A stretch of 64,000 nucleotides of DNA from Jeongeupia sp. USM3. Lineage in GTDB: Bacteria; Pseudomonadota; Gammaproteobacteria; Burkholderiales; Chitinibacteraceae. Within the stretch, counting starts at the first letter, position 1, and each line of letters starts with the position of its first letter. Shown here one piece after another: positions 11,512 through 20,212 of this stretch. The notes under the pieces are model-generated. The model saw nothing but the letters and a program-made list of their open reading frames with translations, did no database searches and was not told the origin of the DNA. The position numbers were made by a program, and so were the translations under genes. The stretch spans positions 558,001-622,000 of the forward strand of contig NZ_CP017668.1 in NCBI RefSeq assembly GCF_001808185.1, written 5' to 3'.

Positions 11512-12893
11512 ATGGAAGCCCGCACCCACATCACCCGCCACTACCGCGGCCTGCCCTGGCTCGTCGCCATCGCGATGTTCATGCAGATGCTGGACGTCAC
11601 CATCCTCAATACCGCGATCCCGGCCATGGCGGCGCAACTGGGCACCAGCCCGTTCTCGCTGCATGCGGTCATCCTCGCCTATGGGCTGGCCGTCGCCGTC
11701 TGCACGCCGGCATCGGGCTGGCTGGCCGACCGCTTCGGCAGCCGCCGGGTGTTCGCCGGCTCCTTGCTGCTGTTCACCGCCGCCTCGCTGGCGGCCGGCT
11801 TCTCGCAAAGCTTGGGCTTTCTCGTCGTCGTGCGCGTGCTGCAGGGCGCCGGCGCGGCGCTGATGATGCCGGTGGGGCTGGCGACGATCCTGCATCACTA
11901 CCCGCGCGAACGTTACCTGCGGGTGATGAACTACGTGACCATCCCCGGTCTGGTCGGCCCGCTGCTGGGCCCCCTGCTCGGCGGCTGGCTGGCCGAATAC
12001 GCATCGTGGCGCTGGATTTTCTTCATCAATGTCCCGGTCGGCGTGCTCGGGCTGCTGCTGATCCGGCGCTGCATGCCCGACTACCGGCACAGCGACGCCA
12101 AGCGTTTCGATACGCTCGGCTTCCTGCTGTTTGCCGGCGGCATCGCCGTGCTGACGACCGCGCTCGATGCGCTCGGCCAGAAGGCCTTGCCGGTTTCGCT
12201 GGCCTTGCCGCTCGCGCTGGCGGCGCTGATTCCGCTCTGGCTGTGCACCCGCCACTTCGGCCGGCATCCGGCGCCGCTATTCTCGCCGGCGCTGTGGCAA
12301 CAGGGCGGATACCGCGCCGGCATCCTCGCGACGCTGCTCGGCCGGCTTGGCACCGGTGCGGTGCCGCTCCTTGTGCCGCTGCAGCTGCAGCTGGCGCTCG
12401 GCTTCAGCCCGACCAAGGCCGGGCTGTACATCGGTGTCGCGTCGATCGGCGCGATCGGTGCCAAACCGCTGATGCCCGCGCTGATCCGCCTATTCGGCCG
12501 GGCACGGCTGCTGACAGCAACCAATATCCTGCTCGCGCTGGCGACCTGGGCCTTCGGCTGGCTGAAGCCGGACAGCGCCGGCGTGCAGATCGTCGCGCTG
12601 CTGTTGCTCAACGGCGCGCTGAATTCGACCCAGTACACGGTGCTGAATGCCGCGACGGTGACCGAACTGCCCCCGAGAACACCAATATGGGCAACACCGG
12701 CTGGATCACCGCGATGCAGTTGTCGATGGCCTTCGGCGTTGCCGTCGGCAGCCTGCTGCTGGCGGCGCTGGCGCCGGCCGGCATCGGTGGCGAAGCCTTG
12801 CTGCCGGCGTTTCACTGGACCTTCGCCGCGCTCGCCCTGCTGACCTTGCTCGCGGTCTGGTTCGGCCGCGCGGTGCGCGAGGCCGACCGCTAG
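11512..12893 (+). pseudogene. mdtD: DHA2-type multidrug MFS exporter (MdtD-like), frameshifted
   Basis: The product resembles E. coli MdtD from the N-terminus (MFMQMLDVTILNTAIPAMA, PASGWLADRFGSRRVF, PVGLATILHHYPRERY) through TM segment 12 or so. The frame breaks at a run of five C (12670-12674). Upstream reads ...TVTELPP in frame 1; downstream ENTNMGNTGWITAMQLSMAFG continues in frame 3 to the stop at 12893. Adding one C restores a single protein of about 460 residues. Uninterrupted, it would be a proton-driven drug exporter with about 14 membrane segments. As given, translation from 11512 runs out of frame to 12843 and loses the last two or three membrane helices. A sequencing error in the homopolymer is as likely as a real mutation. 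Confidence 0.8.
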
Positions 12894-12910
12894 CGGACAG
12901 CGCAAAGGCG

Positions 12911-13381
12911 CTACGCCAGCACGTCACCCGGCCGGGCACTCGCATAGCGCGCAATCAGCCCGGCAACGCCCGCCTCGCCCTCGGCCGGCGACCAGGCGGC
13001 ATAGTCCTCCGGCGGGATCGCCGCATACGGGCCGTGCTTGACCTCGAAGATCACCCCGCCCTCGTCGAGCGACAGCACCGCATGCCAGACGCCGGCCGGC
13101 GTCTCCACCACCGCGACACCGTCGCCGAGCACCGCGCGGTCGATGACCGTACCGGCGGCGTCGAAATGCAGCACGACAAAGCGGCCACGCAGCGGATACA
13201 GCAGCTCCCAGGTGTGCGGATGCCGGTGCGGCCGCACATAGGTATCGGGCTCCATTGCAATCGCCAGCCGCTGGACCGGATCGGCCAGCACCGGATGCAG
13301 GTTGTGGTTGGCACGTCGGCGCGGCGATTGCGCGGCCTGCGCCGCCAGCGCGTCCAGCGTCACGGTGTCGATCTGTTTCAT
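12911..13381 (-). CDS. WbuC-family cupin metalloprotein
   Basis: A 156-residue cytoplasmic cupin. The metal site is seen in YVRPHRHPHTWELLYPLRGRF (His residues and the Glu) and in TPAGVWHAVLSLDEG. This matches the WbuC/cupin-fold family often found in O-antigen or sugar gene clusters, although here no such cluster is adjacent. The ATG at 13381 gives the conserved start MKQID. Function unknown. Confidence 0.85.
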   Translation of the reverse strand: MKQIDTVTLDALAAQAAQSPRRRANHNLHPVLADPVQRLAIAMEPDTYVRPHRHPHTWELLYPLRGRFVVLHFDAAGTVIDRAVLGDGVAVVETPAGVWHAVLSLDEGGVIFEVKHGPYAAIPPEDYAAWSPAEGEAGVAGLIARYASARPGDVLA

Positions 13382-13492
13382 GGCCGGGCTCCGGTGCGGA
13401 AAAGCGGCGAGCATGCCGCAAAGCACGATACGCCACCAGCACGAGCCGTGGTTGCTTCATCGCCCTGACCGGCTCCTGAACCACCAAAACTC

Positions 13493-13514
13493 CAATTCAA
13501 ACCGGTTTGAATTG
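13493..13514. promoter_or_regulatory. perfect 22-bp palindrome upstream of the MATE gene
   Basis: The half-site CAATTCAAACC is followed at once by its exact reverse complement, centred at 13503/13504. It lies 50 bases before the ATG of the MATE gene. The central AAACCGGTTT resembles LacI-type operators. GAATTGCGC, which overlaps the right arm, occurs again 13 bases on. No regulator gene of that type is adjacent. Confidence 0.55.
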
Positions 13515-13564
13515 CGCCGGAGAATTGCGCAGAATGGCGGAAACCACCCGGAAAACCAGCCGCC

Positions 13565-14929
13565 ATGCATCCCGCCCCGCAGCGCCCCACCCTGTTCCAG
13601 CTCGCCTGGCCGCTGTTCCTCGAGCAGTTGCTGCACATGCTGGTCGGCATGATCGGCGTTTTCATGGTCAGCCACATCGGCGACAGCGCCGTCGCCGGCC
13701 TGTCGGCGGCCAACCAGGTCGTCTCGCTGTGCATCATGGTGTTCGGTTTCGTTGCCATCGGCGGCAGCGTCGTCCTGACCCACCACATCGGCGCCGGCGA
13801 CCGGCAGGGCACCCGCAGCGTTGCCGTTGCCGCGATCGCGGTCAACGCCTGGCTCGGCCTCGCACTCGGCATCGTCGTCGCCGTGCTGGCCGACCCGCTG
13901 CTGCGGGCGATGCAGCTTTCCGACGCGCTGCGCGGTTACGCCCGCCCCTATCTCGTCATCGTCGGCGCCAGCCTGTGCCTAGAGGCGGTCAACCTGTCGG
14001 TATCGGCCGTGCTGCGCGCGCACGGCCATAGCCGGACGGCGATGTGGGTGAGCCTGGCGCAGAACGTCGTCAGTGCCTGCGGCAATGCGGTCCTGCTGTT
14101 CGGCCTGCTCGGCGCGCCGGTGCTGGGCGTCGAGGGTGTCGCCTACGCCACCGTGCTGGGACGCATCGTCGCGCTGCTGGCACTGATCCTGCTGCTGGGT
14201 CGTGCGCTGGGCTGGCATCCGCAGCTGCGCGAGCTGCTCGTCGTTCCGGCCGACGTCTTGCGGCGCATCCTGCACATCGGCCTGCCGGCCGCCGGCGAGA
14301 AGGTCAGCTGGTATCTGGCCTTTATGACGATCACCGCGCTCAGCGCGCGGCTTGGCGATACGACGCTGGCCACGCAGACCTACGCGATGCAGCTGGTGCA
14401 CATCGTCGTGCTGACCAGCGTCGCGATCGGCCTCGCGACCGAGATCCTCATCGGCCAGCTCGTCGGCGCCGGCGAGTTCGACGCCGCCTACCGGCAGGTG
14501 CTGCAGAGCCTGAAGCTGGGCTGGTTGTTCGCCGGCAGCATGGCGCTGCTGGTCGCGCTGGCCGCGCCGTGGCTGCTCGGCCTGTTCACCGCCGATGCGG
14601 CGATCATCGCCACCGGCACGGTGCTGATGTACATCGGCATCGTGCTCGAGCCGGGGCGCGTTGCCAACCTGGTCGCCATCAACGCGCTGCGCGCGGCCGG
14701 CGACGTACGGTACCCGGTCGTCGTCGGCATGCTGTCGATGTGGACCATTCTCGTCGGCGGCGCGTGGCTGCTCGGTACGGCGCTCGGCCTCGGGCTGGCC
14801 GGCGTCTGGCTGGCGATGCTCTGCGACGAATGGCTGCGCGGCGTGCTGATGTACCGGCGCTGGCAGCAGCGTGGCTGGCTGGTGCAGGCGGGCGCCATCC
14901 ACCGACGCCTCCGCCCGCAGCCTTGCTGA
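13565..14929 (+). CDS. MATE-family multidrug efflux protein (NorM-like)
   Basis: A 454-residue inner-membrane exporter with about twelve membrane segments in two similar halves. It shows the usual N-terminal LAWPLFLEQLLHMLVGMIGVFMVSHIGDSAVAGLSAANQV and the equivalent second-half start IGLPAAGEKVSWYLAFM. MATE proteins expel cationic drugs and dyes against Na+ or H+. A perfect 22-bp palindrome 50 bases upstream suggests transcriptional control. It converges on the DUF1214-like gene with 12 bases between stops. Confidence 0.92.
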   Translation: MHPAPQRPTLFQLAWPLFLEQLLHMLVGMIGVFMVSHIGDSAVAGLSAANQVVSLCIMVFGFVAIGGSVVLTHHIGAGDRQGTRSVAVAAIAVNAWLGLALGIVVAVLADPLLRAMQLSDALRGYARPYLVIVGASLCLEAVNLSVSAVLRAHGHSRTAMWVSLAQNVVSACGNAVLLFGLLGAPVLGVEGVAYATVLGRIVALLALILLLGRALGWHPQLRELLVVPADVLRRILHIGLPAAGEKVSWYLAFMTITALSARLGDTTLATQTYAMQLVHIVVLTSVAIGLATEILIGQLVGAGEFDAAYRQVLQSLKLGWLFAGSMALLVALAAPWLLGLFTADAAIIATGTVLMYIGIVLEPGRVANLVAINALRAAGDVRYPVVVGMLSMWTILVGGAWLLGTALGLGLAGVWLAMLCDEWLRGVLMYRRWQQRGWLVQAGAIHRRLRPQPC

Positions 14930-14941
14930 CCGTCGTCCCGA

Positions 14942-16291
14942 TCAGTCGGTTGCCACCCGCTCCGCGTATCCGGCTGCACGCGCCGCCAGCTGCTGCTGGC
15001 GCTCTGCCGGCGTCACGTAGCGCGTCCCTGCGGGCAGGTAGTGCGGCAGTTCCGCCAGCCTGACGACGCGGGTGGCGATGGCCGGGCCGCCGCTGGCCGG
15101 CGGCGTCGCCGGCAGGTTCTGCCAGCGCGGCATCAGCGTGCCTTCGTGCAGCCCCGCGGTGTCGAGCCAGTTGTGCACGCCGGGATCGCGCGGCGAGATC
15201 ACGAAGGTGTAGCCGCCATCGGCATCGGCAACCGCCTGCGCATGGTTCAGGCTGACCTGGCGGCGATCCGGCTCGACGCTGACCGTCCACGGGTCGGTCA
15301 GCGGCAGCACGAAGTAGCCGGCACCGCCGGTGTTGACCGTGACCAGCAGCGCCTCGTCGTCGGTCAGGCGGAAATGCCCGAAGCTGCTGGCCTGCGTCAC
15401 CAGCGTGCCGAGCGTGGCCGACGAGCTCGGCTGCGGCAGCGTGTTCACCGGGTTGGCATAGGTCTTCAGCCCCAGCGTGCCGACCGCGTAGGCCAGTGTC
15501 GATTCGTTCAGATTGGTCCGGACGTCGGCGACGATGTCCGCGTCGCTCTTCACCGGGCGCGGTGGCGCATCGAGGCGGGTGACGCTGAGCGCGTCGGCCG
15601 TCTCCGCGGCCCAGTCGCCGAGGTTGTTGCGCACGAAGAGCTGCTTCGCCTCGGCGGTCGACCGGATGTGGTTGACCCGGCCGTTGGCCGGCTGGCTGTC
15701 GACCGTGATGGTGAAACTGCCGTCGCCGGCCACGACCAGGTCCTTGCCGCTCAGCACGGCAATGCTCTGCTGGTAGTTCGGGTTGCTGATCAGCGAGAAC
15801 GTCACGTCGCTCGGCCCGCTGCCGCGGCGCTGGCCGCGGATCACGTAGCGCGAGTCGCCGTCGACCGGAATGGTCCGGTAGATGTTGTCCGGGTTGTCGT
15901 ACGAATAGCGCCCGCCCGGCACCGTGAGGCCGAACCAGTCGCGCGGCGGCGCATTCAGCCAGTAGACCTTCGGATACGCCGGATCGTTGTTCACCGCCTT
16001 CTGGATGGCGCTGAACACCAGCTCGTCGATCGCCTCGTCGAGCCGCGCGCCGGCCTCTCTGCTGATTGGCGCACCGTGGGCTGCCGCGTACGCCGAAGCC
16101 AGCTGCGCGCGCTGCAGCAAGAAGGGATTGCGCTTGCTGATCTGGATCGCCCGGGCGTCGAGCGCCTGCTGCTCGGGCGTCGCCAGCACCGAGGCGGCAC
16201 TGACCTGGCCGGCGAGCAGCAGCGCGGCCAGACCGGGCAGCAGGCCGGCGTGTCTGAACGACGAAAGCGTTTGTGAACGGCTGGACGGCAT
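14942..16291 (-). CDS. secreted protein with DUF1214-like C-terminus
   Basis: A 449-residue precursor with a signal peptide (about residues 1-30, cleavage near VSA). The C-terminal half (about 250-410) contains the pattern YFVLPLTDPWTVSVEPDRR, DGGYTFVISPRDPGVHNWLDT, LMPRWQNLP, which resembles DUF1214 domains of secreted proteins with unknown activity. The N-terminal half has no motif I recognise. The ATG at 16291 follows a GGAGGAATGT ribosome-binding site. It diverges from the MdfA-like gene across a 320-base gap with an inverted repeat. Confidence 0.65.
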   Translation of the reverse strand: MPSSRSQTLSSFRHAGLLPGLAALLLAGQVSAASVLATPEQQALDARAIQISKRNPFLLQRAQLASAYAAAHGAPISREAGARLDEAIDELVFSAIQKAVNNDPAYPKVYWLNAPPRDWFGLTVPGGRYSYDNPDNIYRTIPVDGDSRYVIRGQRRGSGPSDVTFSLISNPNYQQSIAVLSGKDLVVAGDGSFTITVDSQPANGRVNHIRSTAEAKQLFVRNNLGDWAAETADALSVTRLDAPPRPVKSDADIVADVRTNLNESTLAYAVGTLGLKTYANPVNTLPQPSSSATLGTLVTQASSFGHFRLTDDEALLVTVNTGGAGYFVLPLTDPWTVSVEPDRRQVSLNHAQAVADADGGYTFVISPRDPGVHNWLDTAGLHEGTLMPRWQNLPATPPASGGPAIATRVVRLAELPHYLPAGTRYVTPAERQQQLAARAAGYAERVATD

Positions 16292-16611
16292 ACATTCCTC
16301 CTTGTCTGTAAATGAACGACAAGGATAGGAAGCCGCCAAATAGACCCGCAAAGAATATGCAATCCACTCAATATGAAATTCGGCGCTATTTGCCGTCAGG
16401 CCATGCCTTGCGTTTCATCCGCCAGCGCAAATGCAGCGCAGCACTGCATTTGCGCCAAACAGCACCGCAGCGGCGGCGTAAGCATGGGCCGGCGGCGGCG
16501 CTTGGCCGACGTTGCCCGACCCCGCCCGAAGTGTCGCAACGGCGGTAATCCTCCATCGCGCATTCCGTCGTCATCGGTCAGACTGGCGGGTTGATTCCCC
16601 GAAGTCCGCCC
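16292..16611. promoter_or_regulatory. 320-base divergent intergenic region
   Basis: This gap separates the divergent DUF1214-like and mdfA-like genes. The first 100 bases or so are AT-richer than the surroundings, which fits a promoter zone. It holds a perfect 12-bp inverted repeat (listed separately). The remainder shows no open frame with coding character on either strand. Confidence 0.5.
16425..16455. repeat. perfect 12-bp inverted repeat
   Basis: GCGCAAATGCAG (16425-16436) pairs exactly with 16444-16455 across a 7-base spacer. There is no T tract and both flanking genes point away, so it is not a terminator for them. A protein-binding site or a small repeat element is more likely. Confidence 0.5.
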
Positions 16612-17835
16612 ATGACCGCCCAGCCCATCTCCCGACTCACCTGGCGAACGATGCTGTTCCCGATCTCGCTGGTGCTGTTCGAGTTTTCGACCTACATCGC
16701 CAACGACATGATCCTGCCGGGCATGCTGCAGGTCGTACACGAGTTCAACGCGCCGTCGTCGCTGGTGCCGACGGCGCTGGCGGCCTACCTTGCCGGCGGC
16801 GCGGCGCTGCAATGGCTGCTCGGGCCGCTGTCGGACCGGATCGGCCGGCGGCCGCTGATGCTGTTCGGCGTCTCGGCCTTCATCGTGCTGCTGTTGCTGA
16901 CGCTGCCGACCAGCTCGATCGGCCAGTTCATGGTGCTGCGTTTCTTCCAGGGCATGGGGCTGTGCTTCGTCACCGCGATCGGTTACGCGTCGATCCAGGA
17001 AGCGTTTTCCGAAACGGCGGCCGTGCGGGTGATGGCGCTGATGGCCAATGTCGCGCTACTGGCCCCCCTGGTCGGGCCGGTGGCCGGCGCGGCGCTGATC
17101 GAGGTCGCGCCGTGGCGGATGATTTTCGTACTCATCGCGATCACGACATCGATCTCGCTGTTCGGCCTGTGGCGCACGATGCCCGAAACCGCCAAGCTGC
17201 GCGGCACACCGTTCAGCATCCGCAGCATCGCCGGCGACTACCGCAAGGTGTTCGGCAACCGGCGCTTCGTTTGCGGCGCACTCGCGATCGGCGCGGCCAG
17301 CCTGCCGATCCTGACCTGGATCGGCCAGGCGCCAGTAATCCTGATGGAGCGCGCGCACATGACGCCGCTGACCTTCGGCCTGTGGCAGATCCCGGTATTT
17401 GCGGCGCTGATCCTCGGCAACATCACGCTGGCCCGCGTGGCGGACCGGGTGCCGATCCACCGGATGATCGGCTTCGGCCTGATCCCGGCACTGACCGGCC
17501 TGAGCGTCTCCGCCGCTGCCATGCTGGTCGACAGCAACGCGATCGCCTGGCTGGTCGCCGGCATCAGCCTCTACGCCTTCGGTGTCGGGCTGGCCAACGC
17601 AGCGCTGTACCGGCTGACGCTGTTCTCGAGCAGCGTCAGCAAGGGCACCGTCGCCGCCTCGCTCGGCATGATCACGATGGTGTTCTTTACGATCGGCATC
17701 GAGATCGTCCGGCTGGGCTACGACGGCGGCGGCAACGTCTGGTTTGCCTGCGCCAACCTCGTCGCCGGCATCGGCTTCTGGCTGCTAGTACGCCGTTTCC
17801 TCTCCGGACACGACGTCCCCGTCGCAGGCACGTAG
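16612..17835 (+). CDS. mdfA: MdfA-like multidrug MFS transporter
   Basis: A 407-residue 12-helix proton/drug antiporter. It closely follows MdfA of enterobacteria: LFEFSTYIANDMILPGMLQVV (with the membrane-buried Glu essential for cation recognition in MdfA), AYLAGGAALQWLLGPLSDRIGRRPLML (motif A), RFFQGMGLCFVTAIGYASIQE and IYAFG-type segments near TM10-11. The ATG at 16612 gives MTAQPISRLTWRTMLFP; an earlier in-frame ATG at 16591 adds 7 residues and is less likely. Expected substrates are lipophilic cations and chloramphenicol-like drugs, by family. Confidence 0.88.
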   Translation: MTAQPISRLTWRTMLFPISLVLFEFSTYIANDMILPGMLQVVHEFNAPSSLVPTALAAYLAGGAALQWLLGPLSDRIGRRPLMLFGVSAFIVLLLLTLPTSSIGQFMVLRFFQGMGLCFVTAIGYASIQEAFSETAAVRVMALMANVALLAPLVGPVAGAALIEVAPWRMIFVLIAITTSISLFGLWRTMPETAKLRGTPFSIRSIAGDYRKVFGNRRFVCGALAIGAASLPILTWIGQAPVILMERAHMTPLTFGLWQIPVFAALILGNITLARVADRVPIHRMIGFGLIPALTGLSVSAAAMLVDSNAIAWLVAGISLYAFGVGLANAALYRLTLFSSSVSKGTVAASLGMITMVFFTIGIEIVRLGYDGGGNVWFACANLVAGIGFWLLVRRFLSGHDVPVAGT

Positions 17836-17862
17836 AATCGCGACTTTGCCCGGAAGCCACCC

Positions 17863-19794
17863 TTGCCCGCCCGCATCACGCCCGCCCGGCTCGCCTTCAA
17901 CGAACACGGCATCCCGTTCTCGAACGAGTTCGACGACGCCTACCACTCGCCCGATGGCGGCATCGGCCAGGCCGAACATGTCTTCCTGAACGGTAACGAC
18001 CTGCCGGCGCGCTGGCAGGGCCGGGACATGTTCACCATCGTCGAAACCGGCTTCGGGCAGGGGCTGAACTTTCTGGTGACCTGGGCCGCATGGCGGGCCG
18101 ACCCGGCCGCGGGCCGGCGGCTGCATTTCGCCTCGGTCGAGCGCCACCCCTTCGGTCGCGACGACCTGGCGGCCCTGCTCGCCCGCCTCCCGCAATTCGG
18201 CGAACTGGCCGCACAGCTCGTCGAACGCTGGCCCGACCTCACGCCCGGCTTTCACCGGCTGGCGCTCGACGAAGGCCGGATCACGCTGACGCTGCTGTTC
18301 GGCGATGCGCTCGACGTGCTGCCCGAGCTCGACGCCTGTGCCGACGCGATCTATCTCGACGGCTTCTCGCCGGCCAAGAACCCCGAACTGTGGTCGCCCG
18401 AGGTCTTCAGGCAGCTGTGGCGGCTCAGTCATCCCGGCACCACACTGGCGACCTACACCGCCGCCGGCACGGTGCGGCGCAGCCTGAACGAATGCGGTTT
18501 CGCCGTCGAAAGGGCCAAGGGTTACGGCAGCAAGTGGCACATGCTGCGCGGCGGCGTTGCCCGCGCACCGCGGCAGGCCCGCAGCGCCAGCACCGCCAGG
18601 CATGCGCTGATCGTCGGCGCCGGGCTCGCCGGCTGCGCCACCGCCGAGCGGCTGGCCGCACGCGGCTGGTGCATCGACCTCGTCGACAGCGCGCCGGCAC
18701 CGGCCACGCAATCGTCGGGCAACCCCGCCGGCCTGATGCACGCCTACGTCTCGCAGGACGACAACCTGCTGTCCCGCCTCAGCCGTGCCGGCAACGCAGC
18801 GACGCTGGCAAAGCTGGCCGAACTCGCCGGAGCCGGGCTGACCGTGCCGCACGGCGTCGACGGCATCCTGCAGGTCGCGCGCGACGATGCGCAGGAAGCG
18901 CTGCAGCGCAAAATCGCCGAGGCCGGCACCTGCCACGGCCTGCAATTCTGGTCCGCCGACGATGCGCGGTCCCGGCTCGGGCTGCGGCCGGCGCGCGGCG
19001 GCTGGTGGTTCGAGCGCGGCGCCTGGATCAATCCGCCGGCCTACTGCGCCGCACTGCTCGCGCGCCACGCCGATCGCATCCGTTTCCGGCCCGACACGCC
19101 GATCGTCCGGCTCGCGCGCGACGAGGCGACGCAGCAGTGGCAGGCGTTCGACGCACAGGATCGCCTTGTCGGCACCGCACCGGTCGTGATCCTCGCCAAC
19201 GCCAGCGCCGCACGCGCGCTGGCACAAGGGTCCGAGCTGCCGCTGTGGAGCGTCGCCCGCGTCGCCAGCCGGCTCGCCGCCGATGCATTGCCGTTGCCCG
19301 CGGCAGGCATCGCCGGCGCCGGCTACGTCACCGGCGCCCACGCCGGCGAACGGGTCATCGGCGCAGCCGCCTACGGCGGTGATCTGGCCGCCGCCGGTGA
19401 CGACAACCGCAAGGCGCTGATGGCGCTACTCCCCGACGCCGGACTCGCCGACGACATTGCACTGACCCACCGGCTCTGCCAGCGCCCCGCCTCGCCAGAC
19501 CGGCTGCCGCTGGTCGGCGCCCTGCCGGAACGCTGGCACGCGGGCTACCCGCGCTGCCACCAGCCGCAGCAGATCCCGCGCCAGCCGGGGCTGTACGGCG
19601 TACTCGGCTTCGGCGCGCGCGGCCTGAGCTGGGCAACACTGATGGGCGAGCTGCTCGCCAGCCAGCTCGACGGCGAACCGCTGCCGCTCGAGAAGTCGCT
19701 CGTCCGTGCCGTCGACCCCGCCCGCTTCCTGTTGCGCGCACTGCGCCGCGGCGAGGCTTACCAGCCACCGCTTTCGGGCAGCGACGACGACTGA
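17863..19794 (+). CDS. mnmC: bifunctional tRNA-modifying protein MnmC
   Basis: Completes 5-methylaminomethyl-2-thiouridine at the tRNA wobble base. The 643-residue protein has an N-terminal SAM methyltransferase (MnmC2; EFDDAYHS, ETGFGQGLNFL, YLDGFSPAKNPELWS; about residues 1-235) and a C-terminal FAD oxidase (MnmC1; HALIVGAGLAGCATAERL; about 245-643) that removes the carboxymethyl group. The start is a TTG at 17863 with CGGAAG just upstream; no ATG or GTG nearby keeps the conserved ITPARLAFNEHG start. Length fits the family. Confidence 0.93.
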   Translation: MPARITPARLAFNEHGIPFSNEFDDAYHSPDGGIGQAEHVFLNGNDLPARWQGRDMFTIVETGFGQGLNFLVTWAAWRADPAAGRRLHFASVERHPFGRDDLAALLARLPQFGELAAQLVERWPDLTPGFHRLALDEGRITLTLLFGDALDVLPELDACADAIYLDGFSPAKNPELWSPEVFRQLWRLSHPGTTLATYTAAGTVRRSLNECGFAVERAKGYGSKWHMLRGGVARAPRQARSASTARHALIVGAGLAGCATAERLAARGWCIDLVDSAPAPATQSSGNPAGLMHAYVSQDDNLLSRLSRAGNAATLAKLAELAGAGLTVPHGVDGILQVARDDAQEALQRKIAEAGTCHGLQFWSADDARSRLGLRPARGGWWFERGAWINPPAYCAALLARHADRIRFRPDTPIVRLARDEATQQWQAFDAQDRLVGTAPVVILANASAARALAQGSELPLWSVARVASRLAADALPLPAAGIAGAGYVTGAHAGERVIGAAAYGGDLAAAGDDNRKALMALLPDAGLADDIALTHRLCQRPASPDRLPLVGALPERWHAGYPRCHQPQQIPRQPGLYGVLGFGARGLSWATLMGELLASQLDGEPLPLEKSLVRAVDPARFLLRALRRGEAYQPPLSGSDDD

Positions 19795-19923
19795 ACCGGT
19801 GGCGACCAAACAGCTTGCCATCGGCATGGGCATTACAATCAGCACCGGCTGACCCGCTGCACCATCACAGTACCGAACGGCTGCGTCTGACGCCGCGACA
19901 GGTGCCGCCGTAGCATCGTCTTA

Positions 19924-19953
19924 GAACCTGTTTACGATCTTTTCACGACCGCG
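19924..19953 (+). repeat. left terminal inverted repeat of the MITE
   Basis: Thirty bases that match the reverse complement of 20159-20188 at 29 positions; the single mismatch is A versus G at the 25th base. Confidence 0.9.
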
Positions 19954-20158
19954 TTCCGGGCAGTGCCGGGGGTGGGCAAGGCGTGAACCGCGCCGCGGTA
20001 CGAGTACCGCAAGCGGTTTGCAACGCAGTCCGCCGCCGGCAATGCCCGGAACCCGAAGGGCCGATCCGGAAAAAACGCATCCACTGCGTTGTGCTCCTTG
20101 CCAATAACTGGTTATTGCCCGCGTCGCACGCCTTGTGGCTGCGTTTTTTCCGGATCGG

Positions 20159-20188
20159 CGCGGCCGTGAAAAGATCGTAAACAGGTTC
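20159..20188 (-). repeat. right terminal inverted repeat of the MITE
   Basis: Partner of 19924-19953. Its outer end lies 24 bases before the ATG of the DUF2917 gene. Confidence 0.9.
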
Positions 20189-20212
20189 TTATGGTTACGA
20201 CAGGAGACGACG

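Larger units (their letters stand above)
19924..20188. mobile_element. 265-bp MITE, probably IS5-related, with two internal palindromic arms
   Basis: The ends are 30-bp inverted repeats with one mismatch (the first 24 bp, beginning GAACCTGTTTACGATC, are perfect). TTA stands directly outside both ends (19921-19923 and 20189-20191), which fits a 3-bp target duplication. Inside are two further palindromic arms. Arm 1 pairs 19953-19969 with 20036-20052 (16 of 17) and contains GCGGTAC-GA-GTACCGC. Arm 2 pairs 20060-20079 with 20140-20159 (20 of 20) and contains CAATAAC-TG-GTTATTG. There is no transposase. TNA duplications and GAnnCTG-type ends are typical of IS5-family groups, so mobilisation by such a transposase is inferred. 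Confidence 0.85.
19795..20212. other. intergenic region holding the MITE
   Basis: There is no gene in this 418-base gap. The first 126 bases show neither a clear terminator for mnmC nor a coding frame. From 19921 to 20191 it is occupied by the miniature inverted-repeat element and its TTA target duplications. The last 21 bases carry the ribosome-binding site (AGGAGA) of the next gene. Confidence 0.8.

Noticed and set aside
12660..12690. programmed ribosomal frameshift in the MdtD-like gene
   Set aside because: A plain C5 run without a known slippery heptamer or downstream structure; MFS exporters are not known to use one.
19983..20180. 65-codon frame inside the MITE
   Set aside because: It has no ribosome-binding site and its sequence is set by the palindromic arms.
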